Shown here piece after piece: positions 9,350 through 17,944 of a stretch of DNA of 64,000 nt. Numbering within the stretch: the first letter of the stretch is position 1; each line of letters begins with the position of its first letter. Position numbers and translations under genes: made by a program. Below the pieces are notes generated by a model that searched no databases, was not told where the DNA came from, and saw nothing but the letters and a program-made list of their open reading frames with translations. The DNA is taken from assembly GCA_003247835.1 (NCBI GenBank), contig QJYB01000037.1, positions 30,309 through 94,308 of the forward strand, given 5' to 3'. The DNA comes from Gammaproteobacteria bacterium. GTDB taxonomy: Bacteria; Pseudomonadota; Gammaproteobacteria; Pseudomonadales; Azotimanducaceae.

Positions 9350-11119
9350 CTACTGACCTCTCAGGAACAGGCCATCCAGGTCATCCATGCTCTGCACCAG
9401 ATAGGTCGGCCGACCGTGGTTGCACTGGCCGGCGTTGGGCGTGCGTTCCATCTCCCTGAGCAGCGCGTTCATCTCCGCCAGGGACAGCTGACGGTTCGCC
9501 CGTATCGAGCCGTGACAGGCCATGGTCGCGAGCAGCGTATCCCTGGCATCTTCCACCCGCTGACTGGTGCCGAGGCTGCCGACGTCCGCCAGCACGTCCC
9601 GGACCAGGCCGGCCGCATCCGCCGAGAGCAGCGCCGGAACTTCACGGATCGTGACCGCCTGCGTGCCACTCCGCTCGACGACCAGCCCCAGGGCTTCGAG
9701 CGCCGGCCCTACCTCCTCCACCCGGTCGGCATCCGACTCCGCGACGTTGATCACCTCGGGCATCAGCAGCCGCTGGCGGGCGAGCGACCCGCGCGCCGTA
9801 TCCGCCTTGAGCTTCTCGTAGGTGATGCGCTCGTGCGCCGCGTGCATGTCGACGATCACCAGACCCTCGGCGTTCTGGGCCAGAATGTAGACGCCACGAA
9901 GCTGGGCAATGGCATAGCCCAGCGGCGGGATGTCACCGGCGGGTTCCGCAACCTGTGGGATCCGATCATGGATGGCACTGGCGGAAACCTGCTCCCGCCC
10001 CGGTGCCGGCCGATGCTGCAGCCCGCTCGCGGCGTTCAGAACCAGCGCCGGCTGGCGGGGCAGCGCGTCCCCGTGGGACAGCCCCGATCGAGGATAGCCG
10101 GACACGGGAGGTGCCGTGTCCTGGGGCCGCACGTCTCTGAGCGCGCGGTTCAGCTTGCCGAAGACGAAGTCGTGTACGTTGCGGGCATCCCGGAAACGCA
10201 CCTCATGCTTGGTCGGGTGCACGTTCACGTCCACCGTCCCGGCCGGCAGCTCCAGATAGAGCACGAACATGGGATGCCTGCCGTGGAAGAGCACGTCCCG
10301 GTACGCCTGACGGATGGCATGGGCCACCAGCTTGTCGCGGACGATCCGACCGTTGACGAAGAAGTACTGCTGATCCGCCTGACTGCGCGACTGGGTAGGC
10401 AGTCCCACCCAGCCGCTCAGATGCAGATCCCCACCGGATTCGTCCACCGCAATGGATCGGGCGACGAACTCCTCGGACAGCACGCGTCGCAGACGCTGCT
10501 CCGCCGGTCCGGCGGGCAGCTGCAGCCCGCCACGGCCACCCCCCTGGTCGAGGCTAAGGGCGACATCGAAGCGCGCGAGGCTGATGCTCCTCACCACCCG
10601 ATCGATGTGGCCCTGCTCGGTGCGCTCCGCCTTCAGAAACTTCCGTCGCGCCGGCGTGTTGTAGAACAGATCCGTGATTTCAACCGTCGTGCCGACGGGA
10701 TGCGCCGCGGGGGCGAAGGCGACCTCCCGCCCACCATCGATCTCGATCCGCATGGCGCTGTCCGCGTCCGCCTGTCTCGAGGTGACGGTAAGCCGCGACA
10801 CGGATGCCATGCTGGCCAGTGCCTCACCGCGGAACCCCAGGCTCGCGACCCCATCCAGGTCATCAGCGGTGGCGATCTTGCTGGTGGCATGCCGGCTCAC
10901 GGCGAGGCGAAGGTCATCCGGGTGGATGCCGCTGCCATCGTCGGTGACCCTGACACGTTTGACGCCGCCCAGCTCCGTACGGACGTCGATGCGGGTGGCG
11001 CCGGCATCGAGACTGTTCTCCAGAAGCTCCTTGACCAGAGATGCCGGTCGCTCGACCACCTCGCCCGCAGCAATCTGGTTGGACACCACATCGGGCAGCT
11101 GTCTGATACGCCTGGACAT
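9350..11119 (-). CDS. mutL: DNA mismatch repair protein MutL (endonuclease type)
   Basis: MutL couples MutS mismatch recognition to strand removal. The N-terminal GHKL ATPase is intact (IAAGEVVERPASLVKELLEN, DDGSGIHPDDL, FRGEALASMASV). A start at ATG 11119 (MSRRIRQLPDVV) fits the family; ATG 11134, overlapping the amidase stop, would add five residues. The C-terminal domain contains D-M-H-A-A-H-E-R-I-T-Y-E at 429-440 (594-residue numbering), a match to the DxHA(x)2E(x)4E endonuclease motif. ACHGSIRANRQL and QCNHGRPT follow it. MutL here is therefore likely a nicking enzyme that acts without MutH. Confidence 0.96.
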   Translation of the reverse strand: MSRRIRQLPDVVSNQIAAGEVVERPASLVKELLENSLDAGATRIDVRTELGGVKRVRVTDDGSGIHPDDLRLAVSRHATSKIATADDLDGVASLGFRGEALASMASVSRLTVTSRQADADSAMRIEIDGGREVAFAPAAHPVGTTVEITDLFYNTPARRKFLKAERTEQGHIDRVVRSISLARFDVALSLDQGGGRGGLQLPAGPAEQRLRRVLSEEFVARSIAVDESGGDLHLSGWVGLPTQSRSQADQQYFFVNGRIVRDKLVAHAIRQAYRDVLFHGRHPMFVLYLELPAGTVDVNVHPTKHEVRFRDARNVHDFVFGKLNRALRDVRPQDTAPPVSGYPRSGLSHGDALPRQPALVLNAASGLQHRPAPGREQVSASAIHDRIPQVAEPAGDIPPLGYAIAQLRGVYILAQNAEGLVIVDMHAAHERITYEKLKADTARGSLARQRLLMPEVINVAESDADRVEEVGPALEALGLVVERSGTQAVTIREVPALLSADAAGLVRDVLADVGSLGTSQRVEDARDTLLATMACHGSIRANRQLSLAEMNALLREMERTPNAGQCNHGRPTYLVQSMDDLDGLFLRGQ

Positions 11120-11130
11120 GGGTTTCCGGC

Positions 11131-12471
11131 TCAACCGGCGGGAATGGTGATCACCTGGCCGACGCGGATGCGGTCGCTGGCCAGCCCGTTGACCTCTTTG
11201 ATACGACGCGTGCTCGTTCCGTAGCGTACGGCAATACCGGACAGCGTATCGCCCGGCGTGATCGTGTAACGCTGACCGCCCTGCTCCCGCCGCCAGGCAA
11301 CGAGGGTGCCTTCCGGCGCCCGGCTCGACATGTAGGTGCGGATACCCTCGAAGATGGCGTCGGCGATCTTTTCCTGATACGCGGCGGAGCCCAGACGGGA
11401 AGCTTCCGAGGGATTGGAAATGAACCCGGTCTCCACCAGGATCGAGGGGATGTCCGGAGATTTCAGCACCAGGAAGCCCGCCTGCTCGACCCGTTTGCGA
11501 TGCAGCTTGGTCACCCCGCCGAGCCGCGACAGCACCCGATCACCCACCTCCAGGCTGGCTGAGCGGTTCGCATCCATGGAGACCTCGAGAATGGCTTTCA
11601 GCAGATAGTCCTCCTGCTCACCGCTGACTACCTCCTGCTCGACGCCACCGATGAGATCGGAAGCGTTCTCGCTCGCAGCCAGCCAGCGGGCCGTTTCTGA
11701 GGTCGCACCGCGATCGGACAGGGTGTAGACGGAAGCCCCATCCACATCGGGACTCTTGAAGGCATCGGCGTGAATCGACACGAACAGGTGAGCCTGGGCG
11801 TCACGGGCCGCCTGGGTACGCAACCGGTGCGCCAGATAGTAATCCCCCGTGCGCACCATGACCGCCCGATAGCCTTCGGCCTGATTGAGTTTGGTCTCGA
11901 GGCGGCGGGCGATCTTCATCACCACGTCCTTCTCGCGGATGCCCCGGGGGCCGATGGCGCCCGGATCCTCGCCGCCGTGACCCGCATCCACCGCAACGAT
12001 CACGTCGCGCTTGCCGTCCGGCTTGGGGACGAAGGCGGGTTTCTGCTGCGTCCGGGTCGAATAGAGATCCACGACCAGCCGGTGTCCGTAAGGCGGCACC
12101 GGTTCGAGTGTGAAACTCTTCGGCTCCAGCGCACCGGCGAGATCCAGCACCACCCGGTAATCCTGGCCGCGGGGAGATCCCCGAACAGCTTTCACCCGGT
12201 TCCTGGCGTGACTGACCGCTTCGGGATCGAACCCCGGAACAGGCGCCGTATCCGCGAGATCGATGACTACCCGTCTGGGATTTTCCAGAGTGAATAGCTC
12301 ATAGCGCACGCTGCCGGAGATGTCGAACACCACCCGCGTGTATTCGGGCGACTCGTGCATGCGCACGCTCTTCAGCGACCGGCTCGCCGCGCCGGCCGTC
12401 AGAGGCGGGCTCATGATCAGCGTCAGGACGACGCCGAGGACGACGGTGGGCTTACTGCAGAGATACTTCAA
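11131..12471 (-). CDS. amiB: N-acetylmuramoyl-L-alanine amidase (AmiB/AmiC type) with AMIN and LysM domains
   Basis: This periplasmic zinc amidase cleaves the stem peptide from muramic acid and helps separate daughter cells. The 446-residue protein has a signal peptide (about 1-28), an AMIN domain (about 30-140) for septal targeting, and a catalytic Amidase_3 domain. That domain has zinc ligands His165 (VDAGHGGEDPGA), Glu180 and His234 (VSIHADAF), and the catalytic Glu region ILVETGFISN. A C-terminal LysM repeat (YTITPGDTLSGIAVRYG) binds peptidoglycan. Position between tsaE and mutL matches amiB of Pseudomonas and E. coli. Its 3' end abuts mutL. Confidence 0.95.
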   Translation of the reverse strand: MKYLCSKPTVVLGVVLTLIMSPPLTAGAASRSLKSVRMHESPEYTRVVFDISGSVRYELFTLENPRRVVIDLADTAPVPGFDPEAVSHARNRVKAVRGSPRGQDYRVVLDLAGALEPKSFTLEPVPPYGHRLVVDLYSTRTQQKPAFVPKPDGKRDVIVAVDAGHGGEDPGAIGPRGIREKDVVMKIARRLETKLNQAEGYRAVMVRTGDYYLAHRLRTQAARDAQAHLFVSIHADAFKSPDVDGASVYTLSDRGATSETARWLAASENASDLIGGVEQEVVSGEQEDYLLKAILEVSMDANRSASLEVGDRVLSRLGGVTKLHRKRVEQAGFLVLKSPDIPSILVETGFISNPSEASRLGSAAYQEKIADAIFEGIRTYMSSRAPEGTLVAWRREQGGQRYTITPGDTLSGIAVRYGTSTRRIKEVNGLASDRIRVGQVITIPAG

Positions 12472-12880
12472 CGCGACGCCCCTCTCCTTCGAGGCTCAAA
12501 CGAACGACCACATCGGGCTCGGGCAGTCGCCCCGCACCCCGCTCCGGCCACTCGACGAGCTTGATCGCATCTGCGTCCATGAGCTCGTCAATACCGATGA
12601 AATCCAGCTCCTCCACCTCGCCAATCCGGTAGAGATCGAAGTGATAAACCGTTCGACCTGACACTTCGTAGGGTTCGAGCAGCGTATAGGTCGGGCTCTT
12701 GACGGAACCGCTGTGGCCCAATGCGCGGAGTATGCCTCGCACCAGCGTGGTCTTGCCAGCGCCCAGCTGACCCTGCAGGAACACGACCGGCGCGCCCGAG
12801 AGCAGGTCGACGAGCTCCGCACCGAGAGCCAGCGTCGCGGCCTCATCCGGCAGATACCTGCTCAGTACCGTGTGTGACAA
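12452..12880 (-). CDS. tsaE: tRNA threonylcarbamoyladenosine biosynthesis ATPase TsaE
   Basis: TsaE is the small ATPase that works with TsaB and TsaD to build t6A37 on tRNAs reading ANN codons. No ATG fits. The best start is TTG at 12880 (M-S-H-T-V-L-S-R-Y-L-P), 4 bases after the stop of the upstream NAD(P)HX repair gene, giving 142 residues, near the usual size. The P-loop GQLGAGKTTLVRGIL, the switch-like SPTYTLLEPYE, YHFDLYRIG and VEWPERG are present. It overlaps the start of the amidase gene by 20 bases, so the three genes are tightly coupled. Confidence 0.93.
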   Translation of the reverse strand: MSHTVLSRYLPDEAATLALGAELVDLLSGAPVVFLQGQLGAGKTTLVRGILRALGHSGSVKSPTYTLLEPYEVSGRTVYHFDLYRIGEVEELDFIGIDELMDADAIKLVEWPERGAGRLPEPDVVVRLSLEGEGRRVEVSLQ

Positions 12881-12884
12881 CCTG

Positions 12885-14429
12885 TCAGTCTTCCATCGAT
12901 CGGCCGGCAGCTCTGAGCTTATCGATGACCTCCGGCAGGATGTCCGTGGCCAGCAGGCTGGCGACACCGAGACGCCCCGCTGCCCGGTCCGCGGCGTAGC
13001 TGTGCAGACATGTCCCGAGCACGGCTGCCGCGTTGCTGCCCAGCTGCTGTCCCCGAAGGCCGCCGATGATACCGGCGAGCACGTCACCCATTCCGGCGGT
13101 GGCCATACCCGGATTGCCGTGCGCACAGATGCCGAGCAGACAGGCAGGTCCGTCCATCGCCGACGCGATGACGCTGCCGGCGCCTTTCAGCACCGCCACG
13201 CCCGCTACCCGATGGGCCAGCGAACCGGCCGCAGCGAGGCGGTCCGCCTGGATCTCCGCCACCGTCGTGCCGAGCAGTCTGGCGGCTTCCGCCGCGTGGG
13301 GCGTGATGATCGTTCCCGCCGGTGGTCGGGCGCCGTTTTCCGCGAGCAGATAGAGACCATCCGCATCCAGGATCAACGGTGCCGACCGTTTCAGCACCCG
13401 TTCGAGCAGCGAGCGGCCCCAGTCGCCCCTACCCAGACCCGGCCCGGCAACCAGCACGGAGGCTCTGCCGAGCACCTCGTCAACCAGGGTCGGATCGTCG
13501 GCGTCCGCCACCATGATCTCCGGCCGTCGACTGAGAATGGCATTGCGATGGGAAGACCGCGTGATCACGGTGACCATGCCGGCACCCGAGCGCAACGCGG
13601 CCTCCGCCGCCATCAGAGGCGCCCCACCCATGGAGGTGTCGCCACCGACCACCACCACATGGCCCATGGCCTGCTTGTACGCATCCGCCGTCCGTACCGG
13701 CAATCCGTAACGCGCCACGACGTCGTCGAAGCGAAGCCAGTCGACACCACTCACAAGCTCACGCACGTCGTCACCCACACCGAGGCCGGCGAAGCGCACG
13801 CGACCGGCGAGCGCCGCGCCCGCACCCGTGTGGAGCCCAATCTTCCGGCCGATGAACGTGACCGTGGTGTGCGCACGAACCGCCGGGCCGGGTGCGGCAC
13901 CGGTGTCCGCTTCCACACCGGAAGGTATGTCGACGGCGACGACCGGGGTCGGCGCGTCGTTCATGACGCCGATCAGCGTGGCGTACGCACCTCGAGCCGG
14001 ACCTTTCAGACCGGTTCCAAGCAGAGCGTCCACGACCACGTCACCGGTGAGCGGCAAACGTCCATCCGGTGTTGTCGAGATGTCGAGACCCAGGGCCAGG
14101 GCTTCGTCCCTTGCCGTTGCCGCATCGCCAGTGAGCACGGACGGGTCACCTAGCTGTATCAGCTGCACACCGAGGCCCTGTTCGAGGGCAAGCCGTGCCA
14201 CCACATAACCGTCACCGGCGTTGTTGCCCTTGCCGCAGCAGATGGACAGGCTTCGCAGCGACGGCCAGTCATTGAGCAGCGTCTCGAACACCGCCCGACC
14301 CGCCCGGCGCATCAGCTCCATTCCCGGCACGCCGCTGGCGATCGCCAAGCGGTCCAGCTCCCGACTGGCTGTCGCTGTATAGAGATGTTCCAGGGGAAAG
14401 CGTCCCGGTCCGGCCACTGACCGCGCCAT
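12885..14429 (-). CDS. nnr: Bifunctional NAD(P)HX epimerase/dehydratase
   Basis: This 514-residue two-domain protein repairs hydrated NADH and NADPH. The N-terminal NnrE (YjeF_N) epimerase has CCGKGNNAGDGYVVARL and DALLGTGLKG. The C-terminal NnrD (ribokinase-like) dehydratase has VVVGGDTSMGGAP, VAGPGLGR and the ATP/ADP loop HGNPGMATAGMGDVLAG. The ATG at 14429 overlaps a perfect TATAAT on the same strand (14433-14428). Either the transcript is nearly leaderless and starts from a downstream codon such as GTG 14417, or the box is coincidental. It is divergent from queG and first in the nnr-tsaE-amiB-mutL-miaA-hfq run. Confidence 0.95.
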   Translation of the reverse strand: MARSVAGPGRFPLEHLYTATASRELDRLAIASGVPGMELMRRAGRAVFETLLNDWPSLRSLSICCGKGNNAGDGYVVARLALEQGLGVQLIQLGDPSVLTGDAATARDEALALGLDISTTPDGRLPLTGDVVVDALLGTGLKGPARGAYATLIGVMNDAPTPVVAVDIPSGVEADTGAAPGPAVRAHTTVTFIGRKIGLHTGAGAALAGRVRFAGLGVGDDVRELVSGVDWLRFDDVVARYGLPVRTADAYKQAMGHVVVVGGDTSMGGAPLMAAEAALRSGAGMVTVITRSSHRNAILSRRPEIMVADADDPTLVDEVLGRASVLVAGPGLGRGDWGRSLLERVLKRSAPLILDADGLYLLAENGARPPAGTIITPHAAEAARLLGTTVAEIQADRLAAAGSLAHRVAGVAVLKGAGSVIASAMDGPACLLGICAHGNPGMATAGMGDVLAGIIGGLRGQQLGSNAAAVLGTCLHSYAADRAAGRLGVASLLATDILPEVIDKLRAAGRSMED

Positions 14430-14435
14430 TATACT
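14428..14435. promoter_or_regulatory. Bidirectional -10-like box between nnr and queG
   Basis: The eight bases ATTATACT read as TATAAT on the minus strand (toward nnr) and TATACT on the plus strand (toward queG, GTG start 14470). No good -35 box is visible at 17 bases on either side. On the minus strand the box overlaps the annotated nnr start codon. Only these two hexamers support it. Confidence 0.3.
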
Positions 14436-14469
14436 TAACGCCCCCTTCCTGCTGTGCCACCTTCCCGCC

Positions 14470-15558
14470 GTGACAGAGCCCGACTACAGCGCGCTGAAGG
14501 ACGACATCCATCGCTGGGCGACCGAGCTCGGCTTCCAGGCCGTGGGCGTGACGGATCTGGACCTGTCCGCCCATGAGCCTGCGGTCCGGGACTGGCTGGC
14601 CCGGGGTTTTCAGGGCGGGATGACCTATCTGACGAGAAACCTGGACAAGCGGCTCCACCCCGAACGGCTGCATCCGGGGACCTGCCGCATCATCAGCGCC
14701 CGCATGGACTACCTGAGACCGGAGACAGAGCCCCTGACCGTGCTGGATTCACCGGAGATGGGCTACGTATCCCGCTACGCGCTCGGTCGGGACTACCACA
14801 AGACCCTGCGGCGGCGGCTCGCCCGTCTCGGTCGGCGCATTTCGGAGGCCGCGTCGGGCATCGATCACCGTTTCCGGGCATTCACCGACTCCGCGCCGGT
14901 GCTGGAGAAGGCACTGGGAGAGCGCGCCGGACTCGGCTGGATCGGCAAACACAGCCTGCTGCTCGATCGGGATGCCGGCTCGTGGTTCTTTCTCGGCGAG
15001 ATCTACACCAACCTGCCGCTGCCCGTGGACGAGCCGACGACGGACGATCACTGCGGTAACTGTCGCGCCTGCATGACGGTGTGCCCCACTGGAGCCATCG
15101 TCGGCGAGCGACAGCTCGATGCACGCCGCTGCATCTCCTATCTCACCATCGAGCATCGGGGATCCATCCCCGTGGAATTCCGGGCCGCCATGGGCAACCG
15201 GATCTACGGCTGCGACGACTGCCAGCTCTACTGCCCGTGGAACCGTTTCGCGACCGCATCGACTGAAACAGACTTCACACCCCGTGAAGGACTGGCCGGC
15301 ACAGATCTGCTGACGCTGTTCGCCTGGACCGAATCCGAGTTCGAACGCCGAACCGAGGGCTCCGCGATGCGACGGATCAGCTACGAACAGTGGCAGCGCA
15401 ACCTGGCCGTCGCCATCGGCAACGGCCCGCCCAGTGACGCGGCTCTGAGCGCTCTGGAAGCCCGCCGGCAGTCGGCCTCGCCACTGGTCGGTGAGCACAT
15501 CGATTGGGCCCTCGCCCGTCTGCGTGGCGCGGCGACCGGCACCCGGGACGTTCTCTAG
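14470..15558 (+). CDS. queG: Epoxyqueuosine reductase QueG
   Basis: QueG is the cobalamin- and iron-sulfur-dependent enzyme that makes the last step to queuosine in tRNA. It uses a GTG start at 14470 and encodes 362 residues. Asp140 in FTDSAPVLEK is the likely catalytic acid. Cys195, 198, 201 and 205 (CGNCRACMTVC) and Cys248, 251 and 255 (CDDCQLYC), with Cys221, form two [4Fe-4S] clusters. C-terminal HEAT-like sequence follows. The gene is divergent from nnr, its usual neighbour in Pseudomonas. Confidence 0.96.
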   Translation: MTEPDYSALKDDIHRWATELGFQAVGVTDLDLSAHEPAVRDWLARGFQGGMTYLTRNLDKRLHPERLHPGTCRIISARMDYLRPETEPLTVLDSPEMGYVSRYALGRDYHKTLRRRLARLGRRISEAASGIDHRFRAFTDSAPVLEKALGERAGLGWIGKHSLLLDRDAGSWFFLGEIYTNLPLPVDEPTTDDHCGNCRACMTVCPTGAIVGERQLDARRCISYLTIEHRGSIPVEFRAAMGNRIYGCDDCQLYCPWNRFATASTETDFTPREGLAGTDLLTLFAWTESEFERRTEGSAMRRISYEQWQRNLAVAIGNGPPSDAALSALEARRQSASPLVGEHIDWALARLRGAATGTRDVL

Positions 15559-15591
15559 GCCGTTTCAATCAGGACCGCCCGCCGGGATCGA

Positions 15592-16131
15592 TCAGGAGAG
15601 CTTCATGAAGTGCGCCCGGTAGTACCTGAGCTCGGCGATGGATTCCCGGATGTCGGCCAGGGCGGTGTGGGTGTTCTCCTTGCTGAAGGCATCCAGCAGC
15701 TCCGGTCGCCAGCGGCGGGCGAGCTCTTTGATGCTACTGACATCGATGATCCGGTAGTGGAGGTAGCTCTCCAGAGTCGGCATGTAACGGGCGAGGAACC
15801 GGCGGTCCTGCCAGATGCTGTTGCCGCACAGCGGGGCCGTGTTCTTCTCCGCATGGCGTTCGATGAAGGCGAGGGTCTGAGCCTCCGCCTCCAGGGTGCT
15901 TACCTGCGATTTGCGCACCCGTTCGAGCAGACCGGAAGCGCCGTGGTGGGTCTGATTCCACTCGTCCATGGACGCGAGCTTGGCTTCCGGCGTGGCGATC
16001 GCGAACACGGGTCCCTCGGCGATCACGTTGAGTTCGCTGTCAGTGACGATGGTAGCCATTTCGATGATGACGTCGTTGTCCGGGTCGAGACCCGTCATCT
16101 CCAGGTCCATCCAGATCAGATTTGCTGCCAT
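15592..16131 (-). CDS. orn: Oligoribonuclease
   Basis: Orn is the DEDDh 3'-5' exonuclease that degrades dinucleotides, including pGpG left from c-di-GMP breakdown. The 179-residue protein starts [18 protein letters not shown], with the first acidic residues Asp9 and Glu11. [18 protein letters not shown] and [13 protein letters not shown] are present, and [18 protein letters not shown] carries the DEDDh His and last Asp. It is convergent with queG (33-base gap). Its biology connects with the c-di-GMP-receptor-type genes at 19.6-23.9 kb, though not by operon. Confidence 0.98.
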   Translation of the reverse strand: MAANLIWMDLEMTGLDPDNDVIIEMATIVTDSELNVIAEGPVFAIATPEAKLASMDEWNQTHHGASGLLERVRKSQVSTLEAEAQTLAFIERHAEKNTAPLCGNSIWQDRRFLARYMPTLESYLHYRIIDVSSIKELARRWRPELLDAFSKENTHTALADIRESIAELRYYRAHFMKLS

Positions 16132-16214
16132 GAGCGCGCCTGTCCTTCGTCGGTGCGTGTGGATCCGAGTTCTCGGCTAAGATAGCAAACCCGGCGTGAG
16201 CGGCGCTCGTCAGC

Positions 16215-17081
16215 ATGTATCGGCGGGAATCAACGCGGATCGTTAACCTGGAGACCATCATCGACTACCCACGACTGCTCACCGTCGAGGCGCTTGAGGA
16301 CCTGCTGAACGGTGGGGACTCGTCCGCCGTCCGACTGGTTCACGTGTCGACCCCGGAAGCCTACGCCGACAGTCACCTGCCCGGCGCTCTGCTGGTCACA
16401 CCGGGTGACCTCGTGCACGGCGCGCCACCTGCCCCAGGTCGGCTTCCCGAGACCGGGCGCCTGCAAGCGCTCTTCGGTCGCCTCGGCTATGCGGGTGGCG
16501 AAATCTTCGTGGTGTACGACGACGAGGGCGGGGGCTGGGCCGGACGGTTCGCGTGGACGCTCGACGTCATCGGTCATCCGCGCTGGGCCTATCTGGATGG
16601 CGGTATTCATGCCTGGGCCGACGCCGGCGGCGCGCTTACCCGCGGTCCATGCGTGTATCCGGCGTCCACCACGCCACGGCTGCGCGTTCACAGGGAACCC
16701 ATCGCCGAAATCGACGACGTGCTCCTCGCCATGAAGGATCCGCAGCAGACGATCTGGGACGTGCGCTCCAGGGAAGAGTACCTCGGACTGCGCTCCGGCT
16801 CGGCCCGTGCCGGACACATTCCCGGCGCCGTCAACCTGGACTGGCAGCGGCTCAAGGATCCCGGGCGGGCGACGCGGCTGGTGGAAGGACTCCCCGAGCT
16901 GCTGAAAAGACACGGCATCGAGCCGGACCGACCGACCATCACCCACTGCCAGACACACCACCGCTCCGGACTCTCCTATATGGTCGGGAGGCTGCTCGGC
17001 TTCCGGCAGATCAGGGCCTATGACGGTTCCTGGTCCGAGTGGGGCAACCGGGACGATCTGCCGGTTTCGACGGATCCATGA
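16215..17081 (+). CDS. rhdA: Thiosulfate sulfurtransferase of RhdA type (tandem rhodanese)
   Basis: The 288-residue protein has two rhodanese domains. The N-terminal one (about 20-140) carries Asp in place of the active Cys (VVYDDEGGGWAGR) and is structural. The C-terminal one has Cys245 in the loop HCQTHHRSG. That loop is the distinctive active-site sequence of Azotobacter/Pseudomonas RhdA, rather than the CRKG loop of classical rhodanese. The enzyme transfers sulfane sulfur from thiosulfate to cyanide or thiols. Its stop overlaps the psd start by ATGA (17078-17081), so the two genes are translationally coupled, as in Pseudomonas. Confidence 0.93.
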   Translation: MYRRESTRIVNLETIIDYPRLLTVEALEDLLNGGDSSAVRLVHVSTPEAYADSHLPGALLVTPGDLVHGAPPAPGRLPETGRLQALFGRLGYAGGEIFVVYDDEGGGWAGRFAWTLDVIGHPRWAYLDGGIHAWADAGGALTRGPCVYPASTTPRLRVHREPIAEIDDVLLAMKDPQQTIWDVRSREEYLGLRSGSARAGHIPGAVNLDWQRLKDPGRATRLVEGLPELLKRHGIEPDRPTITHCQTHHRSGLSYMVGRLLGFRQIRAYDGSWSEWGNRDDLPVSTDP

Positions 17082-17935
17082 CATCTGCTTCGGATCGGGC
17101 ATTCGTGGCCCTGCAGCGGATGCTGCCGCAGCACGCACTGTCGCGCCTGGTGGGCATGCTTGCACAAACCCGGGCACCTTGGATAAGGACTCCGTTCATC
17201 CGTCTGTTTGCGCGCGCTTATGATGTCGATCTGACCGAGGCGGCGGCCGCCTCGCTCGATGAGTTCGCCACGTTCAACGATTTCTTCACGCGGGCGCTGA
17301 AACCGGACGCCCGACCGCTGTCGGGCGACGGCAGGACGGTAGTGAGTCCCGCGGACGGCGTGCTCAGTCAGGCAGGCACGATCAGCGCCGGACGGCTGCT
17401 GCAGGCCAAGGGTCACACCTACGCCCTGGAGACGCTCCTGGGCGGTGATCGGGATTTTCTGGATGCCCACTCGTTCGAAGGCGGCCACTTCGCCACCGTC
17501 TACCTGGCGCCACGGGACTACCACCGGGTGCACCTGCCGCTGGCAGGTAGGCTGATCGCGACACGGGCGGTGCCGGGTGCCCTCTACTCCGTCAACGCGG
17601 TCACCGAGACACTCATCGAGGGGCTCTTCGCCCGCAATGAGCGTCTGGTCTGCCACTTCGAAACGGAACTCGGCGCAATGGCCGTGGTGCTCGTCGGCGC
17701 GATGATCGTCGCAGGGATCCAGACCGTATGGCCGGGGCCAGCGTCGCCCTACAGACGGGTCGAAACCACCTGCCATCCGGCACTGCCGTTCGAACGCGGC
17801 GCGGAGATCGGGCGTTTTCTGCTCGCCTCCACGGTGGTCGTCTGTCTGCCACCGGCTGCAGTCACCCTGGCTTCCGGGTTACGGGCGGGCAGCCCACTCA
17901 AGATGGGTCAGGCCCTGTTCAGACCGACCCGCTGA
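17078..17935 (+). CDS. psd: Phosphatidylserine decarboxylase with variant LAST cleavage motif
   Basis: Psd makes phosphatidylethanolamine in the inner membrane after autocleaving into a beta chain and a pyruvoyl-bearing alpha chain. The start ATG 17078 overlaps the rhdA stop; the product has 285 residues. Asp93 (SPADGVLSQAG) and His149 (PRDYHRVHLP) of the self-cleavage triad are present. The expected LGST motif reads L-A-S-T: Ala250 is encoded by GCC at 17825-17827, with Ser251 next. In the family, cleavage occurs between Gly and Ser, so this substitution is notable. The rest of the protein looks intact and the frame is clean, so it is probably functional. Confidence 0.94.
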   Translation: MTSASDRAFVALQRMLPQHALSRLVGMLAQTRAPWIRTPFIRLFARAYDVDLTEAAAASLDEFATFNDFFTRALKPDARPLSGDGRTVVSPADGVLSQAGTISAGRLLQAKGHTYALETLLGGDRDFLDAHSFEGGHFATVYLAPRDYHRVHLPLAGRLIATRAVPGALYSVNAVTETLIEGLFARNERLVCHFETELGAMAVVLVGAMIVAGIQTVWPGPASPYRRVETTCHPALPFERGAEIGRFLLASTVVVCLPPAAVTLASGLRAGSPLKMGQALFRPTR

Positions 17936-17944
17936 GAGACCGGC

